From Deltaproteobacteria bacterium (lineage in GTDB: Bacteria > Desulfobacterota > Desulfobacteria > Desulfobacterales > JAFDFH01): a DNA stretch of 18,184 bases. Position numbers and translations under genes: made by a program. Location: contig JAFDFH010000032.1 of NCBI GenBank assembly GCA_019309945.1, forward strand, positions 1-18,184, in the 5' to 3' direction. Shown here in pieces: positions 6,588 to 13,773 of the stretch. Positions within the stretch are counted from its first letter, which is position 1, and every line of letters starts with the position of its first letter. The notes below the pieces were generated by a model. It worked only from the letters and a program-made list of their open reading frames with translations. It had not been told where the DNA came from and made no database searches.

Positions 6588-7835
6588 ATGAATATTGTTG
6601 AACTTAAAGATAAGAAAATCAGTGAACTGAACAAGATGGGCAAATCGTTTAATATCGAGGGGGCCGCTGGTATGCGCAAGCAGGAACTTATTTTTGCGCT
6701 TCTCCAGGCGCAGATTGAAAAGGATGGTCTGATATACGGGCAGGGGACGCTGGAAATACTTCCGGACGGGTTCGGATTTTTGAGAGCTCCGGATTACAAT
6801 TATTTGCCGGGCCCCGACGACATTTATGTGTCGCCTTCTCAGATCCGGCGTTTCAATCTTAGAACCGGCGATACGGTATCCGGCCAGATTCGTCAGCCCA
6901 AGGAATCGGAACGGTATTTTGCCCTATTGAAGGTTGAGGCCGTCAACTATGAAGATCCGGAAGTGTCGCGCGATAAAATACTTTTCGACAACCTGACGCC
7001 GCTCTATCCGGATCGGAAAATAAATCTGGAAGCTGATCCTGACAATTTTTCCACTCGGATTATGGACCTTATGACCCCCATCGGTTTTGGCCAAAGAGGC
7101 CTGATTGTTTCACCGCCCCGCTCCGGGAAGACCATGTTGCTGCAGTATACTGCCAACAGCATTGTGGCCAACCATAAAGATGTGCTGCTGTTTGTGCTTC
7201 TCATCGATGAGAGGCCTGAAGAGGTTACCGACATGGAGCGTTCCGTGAGTGGGGAAGTCATCAGTTCTACTTTTGACGAACCTGCAGAGCGTCATGTACA
7301 GGTTGCTGAAATGGTTATTGATAAGGCCAAACGGCTGGTAGAACACAAAAAGGATGTTGTCATCCTGCTGGATAGCATAACCCGGCTTGCCCGTGCGTAT
7401 AATTCCGTTGTTCCGCCGAGTGGGAAGATTTTATCCGGCGGTGTGGATTCAAATGCACTTCAGCGTCCCAAACGGTTTTTTGGGGCGGCAAGAAACATTG
7501 AAGAGGGCGGAAGTCTCACGATAATCGCCACCGCCCTGGTGGATACGGGAAGTCGTATGGACGAAGTAATATTTGAGGAGTTTAAAGGAACCGGCAACAT
7601 GGAGATTCAGCTCGACCGCAGGCTTTCAGACAAACGTTTGTTTCCTGCAATTGATATCAATAAATCGGGTACCCGGAAGGAAGAATTGCTTATGGACGAG
7701 GATACCCTTAATCGGGTATGGATTCTCAGAAAACTGCTGTCCCCATTAAATCCTATCGATAGCCTGGAATTTTTGCTTGAAAAAATGAATGGAACAAAGG
7801 ATAATAAACATTTTCTGGAATCTATGAATAGATAA
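6588..7835 (+). CDS. rho: Transcription termination factor Rho
   Basis: Rho is the hexameric RNA-dependent ATPase/helicase that ends transcription at unstructured RNA. At 415 residues it has the compact form of the family without large insertions. The N-terminal Rho domain (1-45) is followed by the RNA-binding cold-shock fold GTLEILPDGFGFLR...DDIYVSPSQIRRFNLRTGD (53-95). The Walker A is PPRSGKT (176-182), then LLIDERPEEVTDM. DSITRLARAYN is the Walker B region. The secondary RNA site comprises SGGVDSNALQRPKRFFGAARN and the EFKGTGNMEI loop. The C-terminal end is normal. It is followed by rpmE after 25 bases, a common pairing in deltaproteobacteria and many others. Confidence 0.97.
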   Translation: MNIVELKDKKISELNKMGKSFNIEGAAGMRKQELIFALLQAQIEKDGLIYGQGTLEILPDGFGFLRAPDYNYLPGPDDIYVSPSQIRRFNLRTGDTVSGQIRQPKESERYFALLKVEAVNYEDPEVSRDKILFDNLTPLYPDRKINLEADPDNFSTRIMDLMTPIGFGQRGLIVSPPRSGKTMLLQYTANSIVANHKDVLLFVLLIDERPEEVTDMERSVSGEVISSTFDEPAERHVQVAEMVIDKAKRLVEHKKDVVILLDSITRLARAYNSVVPPSGKILSGGVDSNALQRPKRFFGAARNIEEGGSLTIIATALVDTGSRMDEVIFEEFKGTGNMEIQLDRRLSDKRLFPAIDINKSGTRKEELLMDEDTLNRVWILRKLLSPLNPIDSLEFLLEKMNGTKDNKHFLESMNR

Positions 7836-7860
7836 CCAAGCAACAGGAGGTTGAAAAATA

Positions 7861-8085
7861 ATGAAACCGGACATTCATCCTGAGTATTTCGAAACAACCG
7901 CCAAATGCGCATGTGGAAATGAGGTAGCAGTTGGCTCAACAAAATCGGATATCCGTGTTGAAATATGTTCAAAGTGCCATCCTTTCTTCACGGGAAAGCA
8001 GAAGCTTATTGACACCGCTGGTCGAATTGAGCGTTTCCGCAAAAAGTACGAAAAATTTCAAAAACAGCCTGATAAGGCCGATTAG
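7861..8085 (+). CDS. rpmE: Large ribosomal subunit protein bL31, zinc-binding type
   Basis: bL31 bridges the central protuberance of the 50S subunit and the 30S head. The 74-residue product begins MKPDIHPEYF and has the family block CSKCHPFFTGKQKLIDTAGRIERF. The zinc ligands C16, C18, C36 and C39 are all present, so this is the C+ form. In many bacteria a zinc-free paralogue replaces this form under zinc limitation; none is in the window. An excellent AGGAGGT ribosome site lies 9 bases before the ATG. It probably shares the rho transcript. Confidence 0.97.
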   Translation: MKPDIHPEYFETTAKCACGNEVAVGSTKSDIRVEICSKCHPFFTGKQKLIDTAGRIERFRKKYEKFQKQPDKAD

Positions 8086-8143
8086 GGAAACGTGCTTGTT
8101 GCTTTTCCTTCGGCACTATGGGTTCCAATCCAACGCAAGGTAA

Positions 8144-8301
8144 GGGTTCACTCAGAAATTAATTCACAATTTTTAAGCGTTGAGGCACCCGGCTGGCAAG
8201 GCGCGAAAACGCAGTAATATCTGGCATATTGCGAGTTTTCGCAACGCAGCCAGACGGGAGGCATCGGCGTTTAAAATGTGAAGTTATTTCTGAGTGAGCC
8301 C
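8144..8301. repeat. 158-bp palindromic element (hairpin-type MITE) between rpmE and prfA
   Basis: The ends GGGTTCACTCAGAAATT and ATTTCTGAGTGAGCCC type arms are inverted copies. Pairing continues imperfectly through the whole element to the centre CGAAAAC...AATAT-CTGGC-ATATT...GTTTTCG. A TAA on each side (8141-8143, 8302-8304) may be a 3-base target duplication. It has no coding capacity and is unrelated in sequence to the 143-bp element. As RNA it would form one long interrupted hairpin in the rpmE-prfA transcript. Confidence 0.8.
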
Positions 8302-8355
8302 TAAGTCTGTCTGTTCAAATTCGGCAACCTATAATCCATAGCATTAAATCTAAGT

Positions 8356-8498
8356 AGTGTCCGTCCAGAAACGAGGATTTTTGTTCGAGGTCAAGGCCTG
8401 CGAAAAATTTTACCGCAGGCATATCGTTGATATTCCGAGGATAAAATTTTGAGCATAACGCCGAGATCGGGCAAAAAGACCGTTTCTGGATGGGCACT
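8356..8498 (+). mobile_element. MITE-like element, copy 3, complete 143-bp form
   Basis: This copy defines the element. The ends AGTGTCCGTCCAGAAACG and CGTTTCTGGATGGGCACT are inverted repeats with 16 of 18 matching, and similarity continues a little inward through a TTTTTG. The flanking 4-base duplication is AAGT (8352-8355 and 8499-8502). An internal perfect hairpin GCCTGCG-11 nt-CGCAGGC lies about 40 bases from the left end. There is no transposase; mobilisation in trans is inferred. It ends 27 bases before the prfA ATG. Confidence 0.9.
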
Positions 8499-8525
8499 AA
8501 GTAACCGCTTACGGGTTCAAAACAC

Positions 8526-9626
8526 ATGTTCGATAAACTAGAAGGGGTTGAAGAGCGCTTTTTAGAGCTTGAAAACCTTTTGAGCGATTCCAGTATCGTG
8601 AGTGACCGCGAGGCATACCAGAAATACGTCCGGGAGCACGCCGAGCTAAGTAAAATCGTAACGGTTTACCGGGCATACAAGCAAACGGTAAAAGAGCTTC
8701 AAGAAAGCAAGGAGCTTTTAACAGATGGGGATATAGATATTAAAGCGCTGGCCCGGGATGAGATCGACAGACTCAGCCTTGAAAAAAATAATTTAGAGAA
8801 CGAAATCAAGAAGCTCCTGATACCGAAGGACCCGAATGATGGGAAGAATGTATTCATTGAAATACGGGCCGGTACGGGCGGTGAAGAGGCCGGGCTCTTT
8901 GCAGGTGATCTTTTCAGGATGTACAGTCGGTATGCTGAAAATAAAAGATGGAAAGTTGAGGTCATGAGCCATAGCGCTACCGGCATTGGAGGCTTGAAAG
9001 AGATTATCGCGATGATTCACGGCAAGGGGGCCTATAGCTGCTTGAAATACGAAAGTGGCACCCATCGCGTTCAGCGGGTTCCGTCCACTGAAGCCCAGGG
9101 ACGGATACATACTTCAGCGGTTACGGTGGCGGTTCTACCGGAAGCGGAAGATGTTGAAGTCCATATTGATCCAAGTGAAATCAAAGTAGATGTGTATCGT
9201 TCGACCGGACCTGGTGGACAGTCCGTCAATACGACCGATTCAGCCGTACGTATTACACATCTCCCAACAGGCCTGGTGGTTACATGCCAGGATGAAAAAT
9301 CACAATTGAAAAACAAAAACAAGGCCCTGAAGGTTTTGCGGTCCCGTCTACTTGATGAAATGATTCGGGAGCAGAACAAAAAAAGATCCGAAGAACGGAA
9401 AAGCCAGATTGGGAGTGGAGACAGGAGTGAAAGGATCAGAACTTATAACTTTCCCCAGGGACGGGTGACGGATCATCGAATAGGGCTAACCCTTTACAAG
9501 CTGGAAAGTATTTTGCAGGGTTATATTGACGAGATAATAGACGAGCTTTCAACATACTATCAAACCCAGGCACTCCAACATGCAGAATCAGCAGGAGACC
9601 AAGGCGTCTCAATGGACCATCCTTAA
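8526..9626 (+). CDS. prfA: Peptide chain release factor 1
   Basis: RF1 reads UAA and UAG stop codons and triggers peptide release. The 366-residue protein has the domain order of class I factors: an N-terminal coiled coil, RAGTGGEEAGLFAGDLFRMY, and HRVQRVPSTEAQGRIHTS. The PxT tripeptide (PST) there marks RF1 rather than RF2. The catalytic GGQ is at 230-232 (TGPGGQSVNTTDSAVRI), then GSGDRSERIRTYNFPQGRVTDHR. No clear ribosome site precedes the ATG, probably because element copy 3 was inserted 27 bases upstream. The next gene, prmC, methylates the GGQ glutamine of this protein and overlaps its end by 47 bases, indicating translational coupling. Confidence 0.97.
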   Translation: MFDKLEGVEERFLELENLLSDSSIVSDREAYQKYVREHAELSKIVTVYRAYKQTVKELQESKELLTDGDIDIKALARDEIDRLSLEKNNLENEIKKLLIPKDPNDGKNVFIEIRAGTGGEEAGLFAGDLFRMYSRYAENKRWKVEVMSHSATGIGGLKEIIAMIHGKGAYSCLKYESGTHRVQRVPSTEAQGRIHTSAVTVAVLPEAEDVEVHIDPSEIKVDVYRSTGPGGQSVNTTDSAVRITHLPTGLVVTCQDEKSQLKNKNKALKVLRSRLLDEMIREQNKKRSEERKSQIGSGDRSERIRTYNFPQGRVTDHRIGLTLYKLESILQGYIDEIIDELSTYYQTQALQHAESAGDQGVSMDHP

Positions 9627-10488
9627 GCTTCTGAAGTGGACCACTTCCTATTTTAAATCCCACAACATTGATCATCCAAGGGCGGCAGCCGAAATTCTTC
9701 TCTCAAAAACCTTGAAGTTGGACCGGATTGATCTGTACTTGCGGTATGACCAGCCTCTGTGCACCGAAGAGCTTAACTTTTTTAAAGGATTCATAAAGCG
9801 GAGGGTCAACCGGGAACCGGTTGCTTATATTGTCGGTGTCAAGGAGTTCTGGGCCATGGATTTTTCTGTCACCAGAGATGTACTGATTCCGCGGCCTGAG
9901 ACCGAGTGCCTGGTGGAGGTGGCTCTTTCAATTTTACCGGAGGCGTCCTGCCAGGGCCCCATACGTATATTGGAGTTGGGAACAGGTTCGGGGGCTGTTA
10001 TCCTGGCCCTTACATCCCGGCGTCCGGGACATTTTTTCTTTGCTTCCGACCGTTCAACCAAAGCTGTCGAGTTAGCCCGGGAAAATGTAAAACGTTATGA
10101 ACTCAATCGCGTGATCCATTTTTTTTCCGGCAAATGGTTCCAACCTCTAAAGGAGGGTTCCGTTCAATTTGACATGATCATCTCGAATCCTCCCTACATC
10201 CCGACACGGGTTATTCCCCAACTTGAGCCGGAAATATATAAATATGAACCGGCTATCGCCCTTGATGGCGGCGAGGACGGCCTGGATTCTATTAGACATA
10301 TTATCCGCCATGCTCATCGGTATCTGAACCCCCGGGGGAGTCTGTTGATAGAGATTGACCATGGCCAGAAAGATGCCGTTGAGAGGATTATCGGTGTCTG
10401 TGGCCAATATGAAAAGGTTGTATTCATAAAAGATTATAGCGGATATAATCGCGTGGTGCAGATGGAGAAAAGAGCAGGTAAAAATTGA
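9580..10488 (+). CDS. prmC: Peptide chain release factor N5-glutamine methyltransferase
   Basis: PrmC uses S-adenosylmethionine to methylate the GGQ glutamine of RF1 and RF2. The 302-residue product has a helical N-terminal domain beginning LLKWTTSYFKSHNID, then PVAYIVGVKEFWAMDFSVTRDVLIPRPETE. The SAM-binding loop LELGTGSGA starts at residue 131, and the catalytic NPPY is at 203-206. The end GYNRVVQMEK is the typical DxxGxxR-like family end. The start at 9580 lies inside prfA; no later start keeps the conserved N-terminus. The operon with prfA is clear. Confidence 0.95.
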   Translation: MQNQQETKASQWTILKLLKWTTSYFKSHNIDHPRAAAEILLSKTLKLDRIDLYLRYDQPLCTEELNFFKGFIKRRVNREPVAYIVGVKEFWAMDFSVTRDVLIPRPETECLVEVALSILPEASCQGPIRILELGTGSGAVILALTSRRPGHFFFASDRSTKAVELARENVKRYELNRVIHFFSGKWFQPLKEGSVQFDMIISNPPYIPTRVIPQLEPEIYKYEPAIALDGGEDGLDSIRHIIRHAHRYLNPRGSLLIEIDHGQKDAVERIIGVCGQYEKVVFIKDYSGYNRVVQMEKRAGKN

Positions 10489-10571
10489 TTGGAGCATTAC
10501 CCGTTTGTTAATGTTGATGAATTCCTAAAAAGGTCTTTTTGAAGACTTTCAATTGTATTGTGAAAAAAATC

Positions 10572-10600
10572 TTGCGAATATAATATCAATTTGTTATATA
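10572..10600 (+). promoter_or_regulatory. Probable promoter of the rpsB-tsf-pyrH operon
   Basis: TTGCGA (10572-10577) and TATATA (10595-10600) are separated by exactly 17 bases. This would give a leader of about 150 bases before rpsB, long enough for regulation of the S2 operon. Confidence 0.55.
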
Positions 10601-10621
10601 GTCCTGTTGTTACACAGTCCT

Positions 10622-10660
10622 GATTTTCAAAAAATCACGTCTTTGGACCTGCATCCAGGT
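10622..10660 (+). promoter_or_regulatory. Two small hairpins in the rpsB leader
   Basis: GATTTT-CAA-AAAATC (10622-10636) and ACCTG-CATC-CAGGT (10647-10660) are perfect short stems in the predicted 5' leader. S2 is known to repress its own operon in other bacteria through a leader structure. I cannot show that these stems resemble that element, so their role is open. Confidence 0.25.
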
Positions 10661-10758
10661 GCTTTGGCTTAAAAATTGATCAAAATCAATTGAAAGTTGA
10701 AAGTTGGATGCGGGGTTGATGGGGACGAAGGAAAAACCAACCAAGAAGGGAGAAAACA

Positions 10759-11661
10759 ATGGCTTATGTTACAATGAAAGAACTCCTGGAAGCCGGAGTT
10801 CACTTTGGTCATCAAACCAAACGCTGGAACCCGAAAATGAAACCTTTTATTTTCGGGGCAAGAAACGGTATTTACATTATTGATCTTCAGAAAACCGTTC
10901 GTATGTTCAAAACCGTGTATGATTTTATCGTTGACACCGTGGCAAATAACAAATCGGTACTTTTTGTCGGTACCAAAAAGCAGGCGCATGACTCTATTTA
11001 TGAAGAGGCGAATCGATGTGAGATGTTTTACGTTCATAACCGATGGCTGGGCGGGATGCTGACAAATTTTAATACCATCAAACAGAGTATCGACCGTCTG
11101 AACCACCTCAATACAATACACAATGACGGCACAATTAATCTTTTTCCCAAAAAGGAGCGATTGAAGCTTAAAAAGGAACAGGTAAAACTTGACAATAATC
11201 TGGGAGGAATTCGTCATATGACCGAGCTCCCCGGTGCGATTTTTGTTGTTGATCCGAAAAATGAATCGATTGCAGTTCGTGAGGGAAGACGGCTCAACAT
11301 ACCGATTGCAGCCATTGTGGACACCAATTGTGATCCGGAAGAGATCGATTATATTATACCCGGCAATGATGATGCCATTCGCGCCATACGACTCATCACT
11401 TCCAGAATTGCCGACGCCTGCATTGCGGGTAAAATGCGTCTGGAAGAGAAACTTCAGGCCGAGGCTGACAAGGAAACAGTAGAGGAATCCCGGATTGTAG
11501 TCACTGATGAAGAATTAAAACCGGGTGAAAGGCATGTCATTTCGGATGGTTCAGAGGGGCCGGTGGTGGAAATCATAAAACGAACAACACCTGAAAAATC
11601 GGATTATCCCAAAATTGACGAAACCCCTGTGGGTAGTAAAGAAGAGGCAGGAGAATTATGA
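10759..11661 (+). CDS. rpsB: Small ribosomal subunit protein uS2
   Basis: uS2 is a late-binding protein on the solvent side of the 30S subunit, partner of S1. The start is textbook: MAYVTMKELLEAGVHFGHQTKRWNPKMKPFIF. RNGIYIIDLQKT, NRWLGGMLTNF, ELPGAIFVVDP, NIPIAAIVDTNCDP and IPGNDDAIRAI follow. The conserved domain ends near residue 235. Beyond it lies a charged tail of about 65 residues, so the protein (300 residues) is longer than the usual 240-260. An AAGGGAG ribosome site precedes the ATG. The stop overlaps the tsf start (ATGA). Confidence 0.97.
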   Translation: MAYVTMKELLEAGVHFGHQTKRWNPKMKPFIFGARNGIYIIDLQKTVRMFKTVYDFIVDTVANNKSVLFVGTKKQAHDSIYEEANRCEMFYVHNRWLGGMLTNFNTIKQSIDRLNHLNTIHNDGTINLFPKKERLKLKKEQVKLDNNLGGIRHMTELPGAIFVVDPKNESIAVREGRRLNIPIAAIVDTNCDPEEIDYIIPGNDDAIRAIRLITSRIADACIAGKMRLEEKLQAEADKETVEESRIVVTDEELKPGERHVISDGSEGPVVEIIKRTTPEKSDYPKIDETPVGSKEEAGEL

Positions 11662-12260
11662 TGGTGACGATTAGTGCAGAAATGGTGAAACAACTCCGGG
11701 ACAAGACCGGGGCAGGGATTATGGATTGTAAGGCGGCGCTTTCCGAATGTCAGGGGGATATCAGCAAAGCAATCGATTTTCTGAGGAAAAAAGGTTTAGC
11801 CACCGCGGCCAAAAGGGCGGGACGGGCTATGACCGAGGGGGCCGTGCAGTCTTACATTCATACAGGCGGCAAGATAGGTGTGCTTGTTGAGGTGAACTGT
11901 GAAACCGATTTTGTTGCAAAGACAGACGATTTTAGGGAGTTTACTAAAAATATCGCTATGCATATCGCCGCTACAAGCCCGCTGGGCGTTAAATCTGAAG
12001 ACATTCCAGAAGAGATTGTCAACAAAGAAAAGGAAATCTATCGTGCCCAGGCCTTGGAATCTGGGAAACCCGAAAAGATATTGGATAAAATTGCTGAAGG
12101 CAAATTGGACAAATTTTTTAAAGAGAATTGTCTGTTGAATCAGCCTTATGTTCGTGATCCCAATATCACTGTTGCGGATGTAATAAATGACGTGATTGCA
12201 AAGATCGGTGAAAATATTACCGTTAGACGATTTGTTCGATTCCAGATAGGAGAATTCTAA
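11658..12260 (+). CDS. tsf: Elongation factor Ts
   Basis: EF-Ts exchanges GDP for GTP on EF-Tu. The product is 200 residues, the short form with a single core domain, against about 283 in E. coli. Seen: the UBA-like N-terminus VKQLRDKTGAGIMDCKAAL, the long helix DISKAIDFLRKKGLATAAKRAGR, and the EF-Tu-contacting TDFVA at 83-87. The C-terminal part has the short dimerisation region and NITVRRFVRFQIGEF. Two tandem ATGs stand at 11658 and 11661. An AGGAGA ribosome site fits the second better (about 7 bases), giving MVTISAEMV as the natural family start. It overlaps rpsB by 4 bases at most. Confidence 0.96.
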   Translation: MMVTISAEMVKQLRDKTGAGIMDCKAALSECQGDISKAIDFLRKKGLATAAKRAGRAMTEGAVQSYIHTGGKIGVLVEVNCETDFVAKTDDFREFTKNIAMHIAATSPLGVKSEDIPEEIVNKEKEIYRAQALESGKPEKILDKIAEGKLDKFFKENCLLNQPYVRDPNITVADVINDVIAKIGENITVRRFVRFQIGEF

Positions 12261-12263
12261 ACT

Positions 12264-12980
12264 ATGGCGGTCCCCCAATTTAAAAGGATTCTTTTAAAAA
12301 TAAGTGGTGAAGCCCTGATGGGTGATCAGGGGTATGGGATTAGCCCGGATATGTTGAGTTACGTGGCTGAAGAGGTCCGTTCGGTAGTGGATATGGGGGT
12401 GCAGATAGCTCTTGTTGTGGGTGGTGGCAACATATTCAGAGGGGCTACCGCCAGTTCATACGGCATGGACCGTTCTTCGGCGGATAAGATGGGGATGCTG
12501 GCCACGGTGCTCAACAGTCTGGCGCTGCAGGATGTTCTAGAGAAAAAAGAGATTCATACCCGTGTTCAGACTGCGATATCCATGCACGAAGTGGCAGAGC
12601 CGTATATTCAGCGTAAAGCCGTTCGTCACCTTGAAAAGGGACGGGTGGTAATATTTGCAGCCGGTACGGGTAATCCCTACTTTACCACTGATACTGCCGC
12701 TGTACTAAGAGCCCAGGAAATTCAAGCCGAGATCCTTTTAAAGGCGACCAAAGTGAATGGTCTCTACGATTCAGATCCCCTAATCGATAAGGATGCAAAA
12801 TTTATCAAGCGAATCAACTATATGGGAGTCCTGAAAAAGCATTTCAATGTTATGGATATGACGGCGATATCACTGGCGATGGATAATCATCTTCCCCTTG
12901 TCGTTTTCAATTTGAATACAAAAGGAAATGTAAAAAAAATTGTCTGCGGCGAGGAAGTTGGTTCCCGAATAAACGATTAG
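12264..12980 (+). CDS. pyrH: Uridylate kinase (UMP kinase)
   Basis: It phosphorylates UMP to UDP with ATP as a hexamer, and is an amino-acid-kinase-fold enzyme specific to prokaryotes. The 238-residue product shows RILLKISGEAL at the start, VVGGGNIFRG (GGGN at 53-56), and DRSSADKMGMLATVLNSLAL. The nucleotide-binding AAGTGNPYFTTDTAAVLRA and ATKVNGLYDSDP also match. The usual C-terminal ISLAMDNHLPLVVFNL motif is present. It begins 3 bases after tsf, with an AGGAG site inside the end of tsf, so it is cotranscribed. Confidence 0.97.
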   Translation: MAVPQFKRILLKISGEALMGDQGYGISPDMLSYVAEEVRSVVDMGVQIALVVGGGNIFRGATASSYGMDRSSADKMGMLATVLNSLALQDVLEKKEIHTRVQTAISMHEVAEPYIQRKAVRHLEKGRVVIFAAGTGNPYFTTDTAAVLRAQEIQAEILLKATKVNGLYDSDPLIDKDAKFIKRINYMGVLKKHFNVMDMTAISLAMDNHLPLVVFNLNTKGNVKKIVCGEEVGSRIND

Positions 12981-13061
12981 GGGCCGTTACGCATGTTAAT
13001 GACGTGATGCTCCGTTTTAGAAACCAACCCCTAACCCGGAAAGCCGGAACCAAACATATTT

Positions 13062-13132
13062 GCCACCAAGTCACAAAGGCAGGAAGGATTTTATTTTGTT
13101 ATTTTTTCTTAGTGTCTTGGAGCCTTGGTGGC
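13062..13132. repeat. Inverted repeat between pyrH and frr (GCCACCAAG type)
   Basis: GCCACCAAG (13062-13070) and CTTGGTGGC (13124-13132) are perfect inverted copies. Weaker pairing of CACAAAGGC-like bases continues inward around an AT-rich loop. From memory, GCCACCAAG-CACAAAG type palindromes are dispersed intergenic repeats in many environmental bacteria, including deltaproteobacteria. It occupies the middle of the 235-bp gap, the only sizeable break in the rpsB-to-frr run. Confidence 0.6.
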
Positions 13133-13146
13133 GAGAAAAAAAAGTT

Positions 13147-13174
13147 TTGACACAACAAGCACAAAATTTACAAA
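13147..13174 (+). promoter_or_regulatory. Possible promoter of frr
   Basis: A perfect TTGACA (13147-13152) is followed at 16 bases by TACAAA (13169-13174, four of six). It lies right after the inverted repeat and about 40 bases before the frr ATG, so frr and the genes after it may have their own start of transcription. Confidence 0.4.
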
Positions 13175-13215
13175 TAAGCAACTAATTGGAAAAAACAACG
13201 AATAGGTAAAAGGCA

Positions 13216-13773
13216 ATGATAGCATCGATATATGAAGAAACCCGGGAAAGGATGGGAAAGTCGGAAGCCGCCTTGCATAATGAGCTAAAACGGGTCAGGA
13301 CCGGACGGGCTTCCTTGTCTCTGCTTGATGGAATCCGTGTTGATTATTACGGTACCTTGACTCCCATTAACCAGATGGCCACCCTCGCAGTCCCTGAAAG
13401 CCGCTTGATCACGATTCAACCCTGGGACGTTTCCATAATTAAAGAGATTGAGAAGGCGATATTAAAATCCGACCTGGGACTTACCCCGTCAAGTGATGGT
13501 AAGATGATACGTATTTCCATCCCTCCCCTTACGGAAGAAAGGCGCAAAGAACTCGTAAAGATCGTGAACAAAATATGCGAAGAGCATAAAGTGGCCGTAA
13601 GGAATATCCGGCGTGATTCAAACGAAATGATAAAAAGTCTAAAAAAGGATGGTGATATTTCGGAAGATGATGCCTTTAGGGCACAGGATCAGGTTCAGAA
13701 GATAACCGACGGGTATATCAATCTTGTTGACGGTATCTATGAAGGAAAAGAGAAAGAAATCCTTGAATTCTAG
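13216..13773 (+). CDS. frr: Ribosome recycling factor
   Basis: With EF-G it splits the post-termination ribosome. The 185-residue length is exact for the family. Diagnostic segments are LHNELKRVRTGRAS, LDGIRVDYYGTLTPINQMA, ITIQPWD, the basic helix RRKELVKIVNKICEEHKVAVRNIRRDSNEMIK, and the C-terminal DQVQKITDGYI. Its last 35 bases overlap uppS. The pyrH-frr-uppS order is conserved across bacteria. Confidence 0.97.
   Translation: MIASIYEETRERMGKSEAALHNELKRVRTGRASLSLLDGIRVDYYGTLTPINQMATLAVPESRLITIQPWDVSIIKEIEKAILKSDLGLTPSSDGKMIRISIPPLTEERRKELVKIVNKICEEHKVAVRNIRRDSNEMIKSLKKDGDISEDDAFRAQDQVQKITDGYINLVDGIYEGKEKEILEF

Noticed and set aside
8074..8115. Terminator after rpmE (GCCGA...TCGGC with GGAAA...TTTCC)
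   Set aside because: The stems are short around a long loop and no T-run follows, so a Rho-independent terminator is not supported.
8315..8527. 70-codon minus-strand frame before prfA
   Set aside because: It is mostly element copy 3 with short random flanks; its start lies over the prfA ATG.
10524..10545. Terminator after prmC (AAAGGTCTT...AAGACTTT)
   Set aside because: The AT-rich stem has a bulge and no proper T-tract follows; too weak to call.
10669..11217. 182-codon minus-strand frame opposite rpsB
   Set aside because: Antisense shadow of uS2, whose sequence is fully conserved on the plus strand.
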